Assembly (NCBI GenBank): GCA_018401015.1 | Contig: JAGYLP010000007.1 | Coordinates: forward strand, 62,001 to 126,000 | Direction: 5' to 3' | DNA from: Bacteroidales bacterium | GTDB lineage: Bacteria; Bacteroidota; Bacteroidia; Bacteroidales; M50B96 | Length of the DNA: 64,000 nucleotides | Shown here: one piece after another, positions 25,896-35,119 of the stretch | How positions within the stretch are numbered: position 1 is the stretch's first letter | Layout of the letters: each line of letters begins with the position of its first letter | Notes under the pieces: model-generated | Database searches by the model: none | What the model was told of the DNA's origin: nothing | The model's input: the letters and a program-made list of their open reading frames with translations, nothing else | Position numbers and translations under genes: made by a program

Positions 25896-25946
25896 GCCCC
25901 ATCGTTTTAATAGCCACGAAGGGTAGAATAGACCAAGGCTTTTCCC

Positions 25947-25954
25947 TATTTTTG
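25947..25954 (+). promoter_or_regulatory. -7 box before the DUF2807 lipoprotein
   Basis: TATTTTTG is a full TAnnTTTG match 22 bases before the ATG. No -33 TTG is seen. It lies about 50 bases from the divergent mltG promoter. Confidence 0.55.
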
Positions 25955-25976
25955 AAACAACTATTATCCATACTGA

Positions 25977-26729
25977 ATGCTTTTAAGACTACTTTTTGGA
26001 GGATTCCTGTTGCTGGGACTAATGGCCTGCAAACAAAATACCTGTTTACACCCAGCAGGAGAAACTGCTTCGGAAGTAGTATCGCTGGAAGGAATCAAGC
26101 ACCTCGAAATCCACGACATATTCAATGTAATTTGGATTCCAGATACCGTTCTGTGCGAACTAGAAATCCGCGGGGGAGAACATAATCTGAGTTTTATCGA
26201 TTATACGCAGGAGGAAGGGAAAATTACCTTCAGGAATTATAATCGTTGCGGTTTTTTACGCGACGATTTTCCCGGAGTAGAACTAATTGTTCGGAGCAAT
26301 GCAATTCATGAATGGACCATTCCGGGAAGCATCAGCCTGGAAATGACAGATACCTTGCACACCGATAGTGTGAGTTTTTCGTTCAACGGCGGAATCAATG
26401 ATGTGAACCTTTTAATCAACGCTTTCAAAACATCCATCAGCCTGAATGGAGGAAGCGGGAATTATACGATTCAAGGTAAATCGGTTCTGGGCTATGCCTA
26501 TTTTTTTGGAAATGGAATATACGAAGCCCGCCGATTCGAAAACCGACAGTTATATCTAAACCACCAAACTACAGGAAATTTACATATCCAACCAACGGAT
26601 CTCTTATCGCTTAAGCTCGGAGGAAGAGGGAATGTTTATTATTACGAACCAATTCACCAAATCAATGTCCAAACAACGGCTGATTATGCAGGAGAGTTAA
26701 TTGGCCCTATCGAAGAAAACGACTTCTAG
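25977..26729 (+). CDS. DUF2807-like (head GIN) lipoprotein
   Basis: A 250-residue lipoprotein (lipobox LMAC, lipidated C18). The rest is a repetitive beta-helix-like domain: LEIHDIFNVIWIPD, ELEIRGGEHNL, SISLNGGSGNYTIQGKS and LSLKLGGRGNVYYYEP. This fits the DUF2807 family of putative surface adhesins found widely in Bacteroidota. The function is unproven. The 3' end overlaps the convergent beta-barrel gene by 23 bases. Confidence 0.8.
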   Translation: MLLRLLFGGFLLLGLMACKQNTCLHPAGETASEVVSLEGIKHLEIHDIFNVIWIPDTVLCELEIRGGEHNLSFIDYTQEEGKITFRNYNRCGFLRDDFPGVELIVRSNAIHEWTIPGSISLEMTDTLHTDSVSFSFNGGINDVNLLINAFKTSISLNGGSGNYTIQGKSVLGYAYFFGNGIYEARRFENRQLYLNHQTTGNLHIQPTDLLSLKLGGRGNVYYYEPIHQINVQTTADYAGELIGPIEENDF

Positions 26730-27417
26730 CCTTACGATTCGAAATGATTTGATAACGATTCTTGCGAGTTACCAAGTGCCAGCGAACACCAGTGGTTAAC
26801 GAAAGATAATTGGTCGTGCTTACGGCTAAACCATAATCCTTGTACGGATCGGTTGGAATGGCAAAACGAAACTCTGCAAAAAGGGATTTATTCCGAAGAG
26901 GAAGCTTCCCTCCAATTCCAAAATCAAACGTTATTTGACCGGTTGTACTTTGCGCCTTATCGATAAATTCATCGGAATAGTATTTCATCCGATCGAATGA
27001 ACTTAAATTGTTCTTTTGCGTGTACACAAAATAACTTGTACCAATAAAACCATAAAACCCTCGGCCTCCAATGGGTTGACCGTAGATGAAATAATTGAAT
27101 TGCAGACTGGTCTCGAAAGAATTACCATCGACCGAGTTAATGATAGGAATACTTTGCCGGAAAAGTGCAGTTGGATTAATCTCGTAGGCAACTGTATTAA
27201 CCTTGGAAATTACCGGTAAGTAATAGGAAAAGCCAAGATCGATTTGAAAGCGATCGTAATCGAGTCCGCCTCGAATATTAAATCCGAGATGAACATTGTT
27301 GTCGTTGCTGCCCAGAAAATAATAAGAGGTTGGGGAAGTTCCTAAAGTTAACTGAGCAGGTAACACATAAGCGGAACTTACGAACAGAAGAAAAAACAAG
27401 ATTCGTTTAAACTGCAT
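26707..27417 (-). CDS. Outer-membrane beta-barrel-like hypothetical protein
   Basis: A 236-residue protein from the chosen ATG 27417, which puts a good signal peptide (RILFFLLFVSSAYVLPAQ) at the N-terminus. Earlier in-frame starts at 27438 and 27471 would bury it. The mature part has alternating aromatic beta strands (RGLDYDRFQIDLGFSYYLP, NYFIYGQPIGGRGFYGFIG), typical of small outer-membrane barrels. I do not recognise a family. Confidence 0.65.
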   Translation of the reverse strand: MQFKRILFFLLFVSSAYVLPAQLTLGTSPTSYYFLGSNDNNVHLGFNIRGGLDYDRFQIDLGFSYYLPVISKVNTVAYEINPTALFRQSIPIINSVDGNSFETSLQFNYFIYGQPIGGRGFYGFIGTSYFVYTQKNNLSSFDRMKYYSDEFIDKAQSTTGQITFDFGIGGKLPLRNKSLFAEFRFAIPTDPYKDYGLAVSTTNYLSLTTGVRWHLVTRKNRYQIISNRKARSRFLR

Positions 27418-27673
27418 AATCAATCTATTTTTGAGCATTATCTGGCATTCAAATTTCCGTTGCTTAAGCAAACCGGTAAACTCACCTTTTTCCGTATATC
27501 ATGCCGATGGCTTTGACATAATACAAAGGCGTGAGCTTTTTTCCGATGGGCTAATGTAGTAATTTCTGAAATGCAAATCCTGATTGAATCCGACTAAACT
27601 TTTTCCATCCTTTAGGCTTTGTTCTATCTTTACAGAATCGAATTTATAGAGCTGATTTTTCAGCTGAAATCAA

Positions 27674-28420
27674 ATGCCTATGTGCCATCAACTTGGATTT
27701 TTACGAAGGTTTATGTTCTTAGCGTTTCTGCTAGGGAGTGGCACCCTTTGCGCTCAATCCGACGATGCTTTGAACCCAAAATTTCCTGCCGATTGGCTAA
27801 ATCATCCCCAACTTTACATTAAAGAGCTAGAAGCTGTGTTTGAAGTGGCTCAGGTGGGTCAATACTACGAACAAAACGATGAGTCCGCGCAGTTTCTTCA
27901 CACTCAATATGCCAACTTTAAGCTGGAGATTCCCACCAATTTCAACGAGATCCTACGCAATAAACAAATTCTTCGAATCGATCTGGTTTTTACCGCTTAT
28001 CCGGTCCGAAAAGAAGATTGGATTACGAATTATAACGACTTGCTGGCAAATCGATTAAAATCTTTATTCGAATTGGCTCCGCATTGGAACTACAACGAGA
28101 TTATCTTCCGAATCGTCCTTCAAACAAATTGCAAAACAGAAGCGGAAGCCAAGGCGCTACCGCATGGTTTTCAAGTTGTTTACCAAAGTAACAAGGTGTC
28201 GGGGCAGGAACTCATCCGGGAAAAGGAAATGATTGCAGAAACAAAAGCAACCATCAAATCATCGGAGAGCGAAGAGCCAATTTGGAATAAAGAGTTTACG
28301 CCCATTCAAGAAAAAAGGACGGAGTATCCGCAACCCGAATTCTACCCAAGAAAACCGTTAGAACCCAGGAAGCTCGACTGTCCGGATTTCAGGCAAAAAA
28401 GACGCTGGTTCAGCCGATGA
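27674..28420 (+). CDS. Secreted hypothetical protein
   Basis: A 248-residue protein with an N-terminal signal peptide (RRFMFLAFLLGSGTLCAQ; the second Met at residue 14 could also start it). The mature region begins ALNPKFPADWLNHPQ and is followed by helical and beta segments (LRIDLVFTAYPVRKEDWITNYNDLLANRL, EIIFRIVLQTNCKTEAEA). The last third is charged and Pro-rich, ending in RQKRRWFSR. No family is recognised. Its stop at 28420 directly abuts the convergent stop at 28421. Confidence 0.6.
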   Translation: MPMCHQLGFLRRFMFLAFLLGSGTLCAQSDDALNPKFPADWLNHPQLYIKELEAVFEVAQVGQYYEQNDESAQFLHTQYANFKLEIPTNFNEILRNKQILRIDLVFTAYPVRKEDWITNYNDLLANRLKSLFELAPHWNYNEIIFRIVLQTNCKTEAEAKALPHGFQVVYQSNKVSGQELIREKEMIAETKATIKSSESEEPIWNKEFTPIQEKRTEYPQPEFYPRKPLEPRKLDCPDFRQKRRWFSR

Positions 28421-29260
28421 TTAGATCGACATTACAAAGCCAAAACGGATGGTAAGCTGCTGAGAACGAATATTGTTCTCTTCGAAACGGGGGTCAATTT
28501 CTTCGGGCTCGAAACCAATCAATAACTCTACATCGTTGAGCTCTTCGGCTTCCCGACCCACATACAAGTTTCGAAAACCCTGTCCATAGCGCACATTGGC
28601 ATAGATGCTGGTAGTTGGCCCCCAAACTCCTTTACTAAGCGGGACAATAATACCCCATCCAACGGCAAAACCATAATCATGGGTGTACTCAGCGCTACGT
28701 GAAAACTCAAAGTCTTCGTTTCGTGTTTCAATCGAGCTGGAAACAGGGGAAATGCCTTGAATTTTAAGAGCTCCTTGCTCAGTCGCCTTATTTAGGTAGG
28801 AGAAGTAGGGACCCGCTTCAAAATAAGTCATTACGACCCTTCCCACATGATATTTTGCCATAAAAGGAACTGTCCAATAATCCAAGCGCAATTGATTGTT
28901 AATTTGAGTATTCAATTGCATACCATTAACCGGATAATAAAGCACATCGGTATAAGACATCCCTTTTGTTTCGCGATTTAATTCGAGCTGAAAACTCCAC
29001 TTATCAGTATGCTGATAAATCCCGGCTAAACCAAAATGAGGTAAAAAAGTGAAATCGGTTGTTGCTAAATAGCTATCGGAAATAAAATATTTACCGGAAA
29101 GCACGACATTAGAGTAATTAGGTCCAGCAAAAATTCCAAGATGAAACTTCGATCCACCGAGAGTTCGGTTGGGGATGAAACCCGGGGTAGGAGGGTTAAG
29201 GGCATAACCCGATTGAAATAAAAGACTTAGGATGGCAATAACCCAAAATTTCTTGCTCAT
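28421..29260 (-). CDS. Outer-membrane beta-barrel protein (PorT/porin family-like)
   Basis: A 279-residue protein with a signal peptide (SKKFWVIAILSLLFQSGYA). The mature part has the strand pattern of the Bacteroidota outer-membrane beta-barrel family (PF13568 type): KFHLGIFAGPNYSNVVLSGK, WSFQLELNRETKGMSY, LRLDYWTVPFMAKYHVG and a closing strand QLTIRFGFVMSI. It probably sits in the outer membrane; the cargo is unknown. A one-mismatch -7 box (TATTCTTG) lies upstream. Confidence 0.75.
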   Translation of the reverse strand: MSKKFWVIAILSLLFQSGYALNPPTPGFIPNRTLGGSKFHLGIFAGPNYSNVVLSGKYFISDSYLATTDFTFLPHFGLAGIYQHTDKWSFQLELNRETKGMSYTDVLYYPVNGMQLNTQINNQLRLDYWTVPFMAKYHVGRVVMTYFEAGPYFSYLNKATEQGALKIQGISPVSSSIETRNEDFEFSRSAEYTHDYGFAVGWGIIVPLSKGVWGPTTSIYANVRYGQGFRNLYVGREAEELNDVELLIGFEPEEIDPRFEENNIRSQQLTIRFGFVMSI

Positions 29261-29341
29261 GACGATATTTTTTGCAAGAATAATTAATTCTCTGCACAGA
29301 TAGGGTGATTAAGCTTAAAAAAATGATGGAAAGGGGAGGTA

Positions 29342-29707
29342 CTAATAATCGTCGTCGTCTTCCTCCTCGTCATCGTCGTCTATTCCACTATCGTAAGCAG
29401 GTTCTTCTTCCTCTTCGTCCTCATCGTCGAATTCGGCTTTCAGCACTTCCTTCGAAGGAGTTGGAATATCGATGTCAAAAACATTGTCGGAATCGGAATC
29501 ATCGGAATCACCGTCAATCAGTACATCAACCTTAATAAGGTAGGAAGCATCATCTGTTTCGAAGGGAAAAGCATAAAAATGCTCCATGGCGTTTTTAGGA
29601 AATTTTTTGATAAGATGTTCAAAGCCTTCAGGATAAGCTTCAGCAATAGTATCCAGGAGCTCCTGGCTTAACTTTTTGTACGATACAATGAGCTTTTTCT
29701 TACTCAT
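29342..29707 (-). CDS. Small protein with a highly acidic C-terminal tail
   Basis: A 121-residue cytoplasmic protein. Residues 1-65 form a small ordered domain (KKLIVSYKKLSQELLDTIAEAYPEG). From about residue 66 the chain is rich in Asp and Glu, and residues ~91-121 are almost entirely acidic. Homologues occur across Bacteroidota and I recall some being labelled DNA primase, which nothing here supports. The acidic tail could bind basic proteins or compete with nucleic acid; that is inference. Confidence 0.7.
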   Translation of the reverse strand: MSKKKLIVSYKKLSQELLDTIAEAYPEGFEHLIKKFPKNAMEHFYAFPFETDDASYLIKVDVLIDGDSDDSDSDNVFDIDIPTPSKEVLKAEFDDEDEEEEEPAYDSGIDDDDEEEDDDDY

Positions 29708-29750
29708 AACAGTGCGAAAGGGTGTATGGAATAGTTTGTTTAAATCGTGC

Positions 29751-29778
29751 CAAAAGTAAAAATATTTTCATTTCACAA
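29751..29778 (-). promoter_or_regulatory. Promoter of the acidic-tail protein
   Basis: On the minus strand TACTTTTG (29758-29751) is a full -7 box, and TTG (29778-29776) lies 17 bases upstream, within the usual range. Confidence 0.65.
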
Positions 29779-29955
29779 ACAGCAGGTTTAAAAAAATAAA
29801 AACCACACCTAAGAAACTACTAATAAGAACTTTACAAAAATAAAAGTGTGAAAATTTGCTTCGTCAATCCAACTTTCCTTTTCCATCGAGCCTTGTTTGA
29901 AACGCAACTGGGCTGGGAGTTTGAAGCTCGAGCAAGCTAAACAAGCGCAGCCAAT

Positions 29956-32900
29956 CTATCGCGAAGAACCTACATCAGGATTGAAGTAGCGCTGTATCTC
30001 CTCTAATTGTTGGCGCGTGTAGCTGTCGGAAGGTTTATACTCCAACGCTTTCTTATAGAAGAATCGGGCCGAGTTAAAATCTTCATGTAAATAATGCTCG
30101 TCGGCCTTCTCCAAAGCCAACTTAAACTGATGATTTAATTCATCTTGCTTCAATCCTTCCTTAATCGATTCAATTTCGGATAACCGCTCTTGTGGGTCAA
30201 CCTGATTCCCTTTTACCCGACTGGCTTTATCGAGGTAAAACTCAGCAACGGCATATTCTTGTTCCAATATTGCAGCTTCGGCACGGACCATTAGGCGTTC
30301 ATATTCAGCAAAACGCTCATCCATCTTCCGCAATCGCAAGGCATCTTCAATATCGGATAAACGAACCTTCGGATACTTCGCTTCTGGCTTAATACCCAGT
30401 GCTTTTCGAAAATAAAAGCGCGAAGCCGGATACTCTGCCTCCCGAAAACGTTCATCGCCTAACTGTATGCTCTGCCGATAATCTTGCTCTAGCTTGGCCA
30501 AATGCCGATTCTTCCAGCGCGAATCAATTAGCTCCAACTGATCGGCTGGATAAGACTCCAAAGGTCGCTCGGCCAGTGCCTTGCGATAGTAAAAACGAGC
30601 CACACTAAATTCACCTTCGTAAAATGCTTCATCGGCCTTTTGTATGGCTTCAAAATAAGGATCATTTGCATCATCCGGAGCCCGACTGGCAATATCCTTC
30701 TCGCGAAGCAACCAATCAATTTCCTTCATTCTTTCCTTAGGGTAAACCTCCTCGGGCAAAATAGTCGAGGCTTGCTCATAATGTGAACGGGACTCATAAT
30801 AACGAGCTGTATTGAATAAGGAATCTGCCCAATAAATAAGCTCTTCGTATCGCGAATTCGCCTCGTTGGTGGCTAGTTTTAATTCTCGCTCCTTTTGCTG
30901 AAAATCTAAAATCTTTTGAATCATTTCCTTCGGATACGCTTCGGCTGGCTTTAATTCAGAAGCTGTCCTGTAATGATGCAAGGCATCGGCCAATGCCTCT
31001 TTTTCGTACGACTTGTCGGCCTTTAATAAGCTAACTCGATATGCTTCATCGAGCTCCCTGTTAGCTGCCATCTCCCGATCGTGCGCAATGGCTGCCTCGA
31101 TGTCTTTCAAACGTTGAGCAGGGTAGGGCTCATCGGGAAAAATACTCAGGGCCTCTTTAAATTTCCGTTTGCTCAATTCATAATCGCGAATCTCAAAGGC
31201 TTGATCTCCACCAAAAACAAGATCGTCGAATCGATTTTTTAGCCGCAATTGTTCAGCATTAGCAGCCGCCTGCCTGGCTAAAAGTTCTTCCAACTTTTCT
31301 ATCTGCTGCAAAGGATATCGTTCCTTCGGTTTATAACTTAAGGCTTCCTGATAGGCAGTTATCGCTTCCGAATACAAATCTCTTGAAAAGAAGTCGTCGC
31401 CCTTCGCAACCGCCGAAGCATAAGCCGCATCAATCCTTTTCAACTCATTTTCAGCTGCTTGCTGTTTAGCCAACAAAGATTCAATTGCAGCAATCTGTTC
31501 TTTCGGATAATTTTCGTTTGGCTTGATGGCGGATGCCTTCCGGTACAACGTTAAGGCCTCTGCATACCCTTTTTCCCGATACTTAATGTCTGCTTCAGCA
31601 ATGGCTTGAGCATATTGTTCCTCGCGCAATCGAGCATTTTCTTTTTCTTCGGCGAGCGATCGAAGAAGATCCTCTATTTGCTGAATACGCTCCTTGGGAT
31701 AAACTTTATCGGGCTTTATTTCCAAGGCTTTCTGATAATTTATTTTCGCTTCAGAATAACGGGTCGCATCAAAATCTTGGTCGGCCAGGGTAATCCATCC
31801 CTGGTATTCCTGATCAATAGCTTTCTCACGATTGGATAAAAACTGTTCAATCTCAGCGAGGTGTTTGGGTGGCTCAGGTCGTTGAGGAAGTAACTCCTGC
31901 GCTTGCTTGAAAAGTCGGATAGCAGCATCCCACTCCTCTTGCTTTTTTTGAGCTATTGCCTCGGTAAGCACTCTCTCAAACTCTTTTTCGGTAGCTTCTC
32001 GAGCAGCCAATGCATCTTGCTGCTGAAGCAATAACCGGTCAATCTCCTTGATGCGTTCTGCAGGATACGGTTTTTCAGGTTTAATTTTCAAAGCATCCTC
32101 GTAGTATTGTTTGGCAATTGGATAGTCTTTAACGGAAAATTTTGCATCGGCCAATCCGACTAACTCTTGATACTGCCTGCTCAATTCCTGCATCGCGAGC
32201 TGTTCTGATAAAAAGGTCTCGATTTTATCCAATTGTGATGTAGGATAAGGCTCATTGGGTTTCAACGAAAGGGCCGATTGGTAGGTACTTTGGGCCATTT
32301 TCCATGATTTAGCCTGAAATTCCTGATCTGCCTGGCTAATCAGTTTTCGATAATTCTCCTCCAATAATTGAGCTTGTTTAGCAGCCTCTTGCTCATTTTC
32401 CAATAGCTGGTCGATGGCAGCTATGCGTTCGGTCGGATAGCTCTCACCCGGCTTAATTTCCAATGCCGCCTGATAGGATTTTCGAGCCAACAAGTATGCT
32501 TGTTGAGCAAACTGATTATCGGCCTGCTTGAGAGCCGACAAGTAAGCCGCCTCCTTTTCCTGATTAACCGATTCTGCCGCAGCTTGCTCTTCCAGAAGCT
32601 GCTTTATCTTAGCGATTTGCGAAGGGGGATACACTTCTTCTGGAAATAATCCGGCAGCCTCTTCGTAATCCTTTTGAGCTTCCCGATAGTGTTCATTGCT
32701 GAAAAAAGCATCGGCCGAAGTAATTAATGCCTGATAACGCTCTTTGTTGATTCGGGCTAAAGCCGCTTCTTTGCTGGCATTGTTTAATAAGTCATCGATA
32801 GCAGCTAGTTGCTTTCTGGGATAAGCCTCCTCGGGCTTAATATTGGAGGCACTGAGGTAATTAGGACGTGCTTCTTCGAATTTTCCATCCTGAAACTGCT

Positions 32901-34011
32901 GATCTGCTGCTTGTAAATAATCATTATACGCTTTATCAATCTTTGCCTGATGCTTCTGAAGTTGTTCTTCGCGCTTCAATAAATCCTCAATTTCAGCTAG
33001 TTTTCGTGGTGGATATTTTTCGTCGGGTTTCAGCTGATTAGCACCTGAAAAAGCTGTTTTAGCTTCACTGTATTGCTTTTGTTCAAAATATTTATCCCCT
33101 TCGTTAACCAAGCGTAAATAATCATCGTCCTTTTGCTTTAGTTCTTTAACGGCTTGAATATCTTCTAATTTGTATAGGACATATTCGTCGTTCGGTTTTA
33201 ATTCTTTTGCTTTGGCATACAAGCTTCGAGCTTCATCGAATCGATCGCGCTTGTATAATTTATCGGCCTCATCGATTAAATCTTGATATTCTTCCTCGCG
33301 TTTAGCCTGCTCTTGAGCTAATTTGTGCTGTTGTATGAACAACTGATCGATAGCCACAATTTGTTTTTTTGGATAGGCTTCAGCCGGGAGGAAATAGAGA
33401 GCCTGCTGATAAAACTTCTTTGCCTCTTTCAAATCCTCCTGCTTAAAGAGGATATCCGCTTGTTTAATCGCTTCATCATAAGCTTTCCGCTTGTCCATGG
33501 CAGGTTCCGGTTCGGCAGATACCAGTTCATCTACCTTTTTCGTGTACTTCTCGACCAATTCCTCATAGGCCTTATAATTAGCATCGAAGTTATCGATGGT
33601 GGCATTATACTGAATAAACACAATGGGGTGGTCGAGCGCAGAATAATCAACTCCATTTTTACGGGGGAAAAGCTCTATATCAAAAGAGAAAGCAGGAAAA
33701 TCAGTATTATCTTGAATATCAGCAGATAATCGGGTATCCACATCAACGAGTTGGGTAACCATTCCATCGTGCAGAAACTTTACCTGATAAACAACTCCGA
33801 AATCGAAAGCTAATTTATATTTCCGTGCACTTCCCAAATCGAAGCGCTCAATTCGTTGTTGCCCTTCATAAACTTCGATAATCAAACTTTCCGGCTTGCC
33901 ATCGTAAACCGAAAACTTACCCTCAATCTCAAGAAAACCATCGCCTTGTGCAAAGCCATTGTTTGCAGTAAACAGAAAAAAAAAGGTTATGATGAAGTAA
34001 AGAATTTTCAA
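29956..34011 (-). CDS. Large secreted protein with 19 TPR-like repeats
   Basis: A 1351-residue protein with a signal peptide (LYFIITFFFLFTANNGFAQ). Residues ~25-150 form a beta-rich domain (FLEIEGKFSVYDGKPESL, VYQVKFLHDGMVTQLVDVD). From ~175 to ~1345 I count 19 repeats of about 62 residues. Each has the core Y-x4-A-D-x2-F-x5-Y-x2-A-x3-Y-x2-A-L-x-I-K-P-x-E-x-Y-P, followed by a helix ending I-x-x-I-x-x-L-L. Unit 2 lacks the final YP and unit 9 has EPP instead. This is a TPR-like pair plus a third helix. It likely acts as a long periplasmic scaffold; the partners are unknown. Confidence 0.85.
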   Translation of the reverse strand: MKILYFIITFFFLFTANNGFAQGDGFLEIEGKFSVYDGKPESLIIEVYEGQQRIERFDLGSARKYKLAFDFGVVYQVKFLHDGMVTQLVDVDTRLSADIQDNTDFPAFSFDIELFPRKNGVDYSALDHPIVFIQYNATIDNFDANYKAYEELVEKYTKKVDELVSAEPEPAMDKRKAYDEAIKQADILFKQEDLKEAKKFYQQALYFLPAEAYPKKQIVAIDQLFIQQHKLAQEQAKREEEYQDLIDEADKLYKRDRFDEARSLYAKAKELKPNDEYVLYKLEDIQAVKELKQKDDDYLRLVNEGDKYFEQKQYSEAKTAFSGANQLKPDEKYPPRKLAEIEDLLKREEQLQKHQAKIDKAYNDYLQAADQQFQDGKFEEARPNYLSASNIKPEEAYPRKQLAAIDDLLNNASKEAALARINKERYQALITSADAFFSNEHYREAQKDYEEAAGLFPEEVYPPSQIAKIKQLLEEQAAAESVNQEKEAAYLSALKQADNQFAQQAYLLARKSYQAALEIKPGESYPTERIAAIDQLLENEQEAAKQAQLLEENYRKLISQADQEFQAKSWKMAQSTYQSALSLKPNEPYPTSQLDKIETFLSEQLAMQELSRQYQELVGLADAKFSVKDYPIAKQYYEDALKIKPEKPYPAERIKEIDRLLLQQQDALAAREATEKEFERVLTEAIAQKKQEEWDAAIRLFKQAQELLPQRPEPPKHLAEIEQFLSNREKAIDQEYQGWITLADQDFDATRYSEAKINYQKALEIKPDKVYPKERIQQIEDLLRSLAEEKENARLREEQYAQAIAEADIKYREKGYAEALTLYRKASAIKPNENYPKEQIAAIESLLAKQQAAENELKRIDAAYASAVAKGDDFFSRDLYSEAITAYQEALSYKPKERYPLQQIEKLEELLARQAAANAEQLRLKNRFDDLVFGGDQAFEIRDYELSKRKFKEALSIFPDEPYPAQRLKDIEAAIAHDREMAANRELDEAYRVSLLKADKSYEKEALADALHHYRTASELKPAEAYPKEMIQKILDFQQKERELKLATNEANSRYEELIYWADSLFNTARYYESRSHYEQASTILPEEVYPKERMKEIDWLLREKDIASRAPDDANDPYFEAIQKADEAFYEGEFSVARFYYRKALAERPLESYPADQLELIDSRWKNRHLAKLEQDYRQSIQLGDERFREAEYPASRFYFRKALGIKPEAKYPKVRLSDIEDALRLRKMDERFAEYERLMVRAEAAILEQEYAVAEFYLDKASRVKGNQVDPQERLSEIESIKEGLKQDELNHQFKLALEKADEHYLHEDFNSARFFYKKALEYKPSDSYTRQQLEEIQRYFNPDVGSSR

Positions 34012-34101
34012 ACTGGTTCAATTTGCTAAGCATGGCAAAAACGCTGCAAAAATTCAATTATTTTCCCTAAGTTCAAACTACTAAAAAACCTATTAAAAAG
34101 C

Positions 34102-35058
34102 ATGCAGTCAAGTATCACTAAGTTGTTCAATATCAAGTATCCCATTGTTCAGGGAGGAATGATATGGTGTAGCGGTTATAAATTAGCAACAGCAGTTAGT
34201 AATGCCGGAGGCCTCGGGCTCATCGGTTCCGGATCGATGTATCCCGATGTGTTGCGCCGTCACATTCAAAAAGCAAAGGAGCAAACTCAAAAACCTTTTG
34301 GTGTCAACGTTCCGCTTATATACCCCAACATCGAAGAAATTATCCAAATCATTATTGAGGAAGGAGTCAAAATCGTTTTTACGTCGGCCGGGAATCCGAA
34401 AATCTGGACCCGCCATCTGCAAGATCATGGTATTCAGGTAGCTCATGTCATTGCCAATTCAAAATTGGTGTCTAAATGCGAGGAGGCGGGTGTAGATGCC
34501 ATCGTTGCTGAAGGATTTGAAGCCGGAGGCCATAATGGGAAAGAGGAGACAACCAGTTTAGTGCTCTTGCAAAGTCTTCGTCATAAAAGTTCCGTGCCAA
34601 TCATCGCCGCGGGTGGATTTGGTTCCGGCGAAGCAATCCTGGCTGCCATGCAATTGGGCGCAGCCGGCGTGCAAATGGGAAGCGTATTTGCCGCTGCACA
34701 AGAATCATCGGCGCATGAGGCATTTAAAAATGAAATTTTAAAAGCGGTAGAAGGAAGCACCCATTTAAGTTTGAAGCAACTAATTCCTGTTCGACTCATT
34801 AAAAATACCTTCTTCGAACGAATCGATCAGGCTGAGAAAAGAGGAGCCGACAAGGATGAACTAAGCGAACTGCTTGGTCGTGGTAGGGCAAAAAAGGGAA
34901 TGTTCGAAGGCGATACAGACGAAGGGGAACTGGAAATAGGTCAAATCGCGGCTATAATAAACGAAGAGGAATCGGTTCATAGCATCATGAAACGGCTGGT
35001 AAGAGAATTCAACCAAGCTTTGAAAAAAACTAAGAACTGGTCAGAATTAGAAGAATAA
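34102..35058 (+). CDS. Nitronate monooxygenase / FabK-like flavoprotein
   Basis: A 318-residue FMN TIM-barrel protein. It opens with LFNIKYPIVQGGMIWCSG and carries NAGGLGLIGSGSMYPD, the AEGFEAGGHNGKEE motif shared by class II nitronate monooxygenases and FabK enoyl-ACP reductases, and the phosphate site AAGGFGSGEAI. The sequence does not separate the two activities. I favour nitronate monooxygenase because no fatty acid genes are near. Confidence 0.88.
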   Translation: MQSSITKLFNIKYPIVQGGMIWCSGYKLATAVSNAGGLGLIGSGSMYPDVLRRHIQKAKEQTQKPFGVNVPLIYPNIEEIIQIIIEEGVKIVFTSAGNPKIWTRHLQDHGIQVAHVIANSKLVSKCEEAGVDAIVAEGFEAGGHNGKEETTSLVLLQSLRHKSSVPIIAAGGFGSGEAILAAMQLGAAGVQMGSVFAAAQESSAHEAFKNEILKAVEGSTHLSLKQLIPVRLIKNTFFERIDQAEKRGADKDELSELLGRGRAKKGMFEGDTDEGELEIGQIAAIINEEESVHSIMKRLVREFNQALKKTKNWSELEE

Positions 35059-35119
35059 AGCACTGATATTCTGGCATTTTTACCACCAAACTGATAGACA
35101 GATTCTTACTGAATTTTGG

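Noticed and set aside
33325-33729. 134-codon frame antisense to the TPR repeat protein
   Set aside because: It is low-complexity Ile/Leu-rich shadow of the repeat gene.
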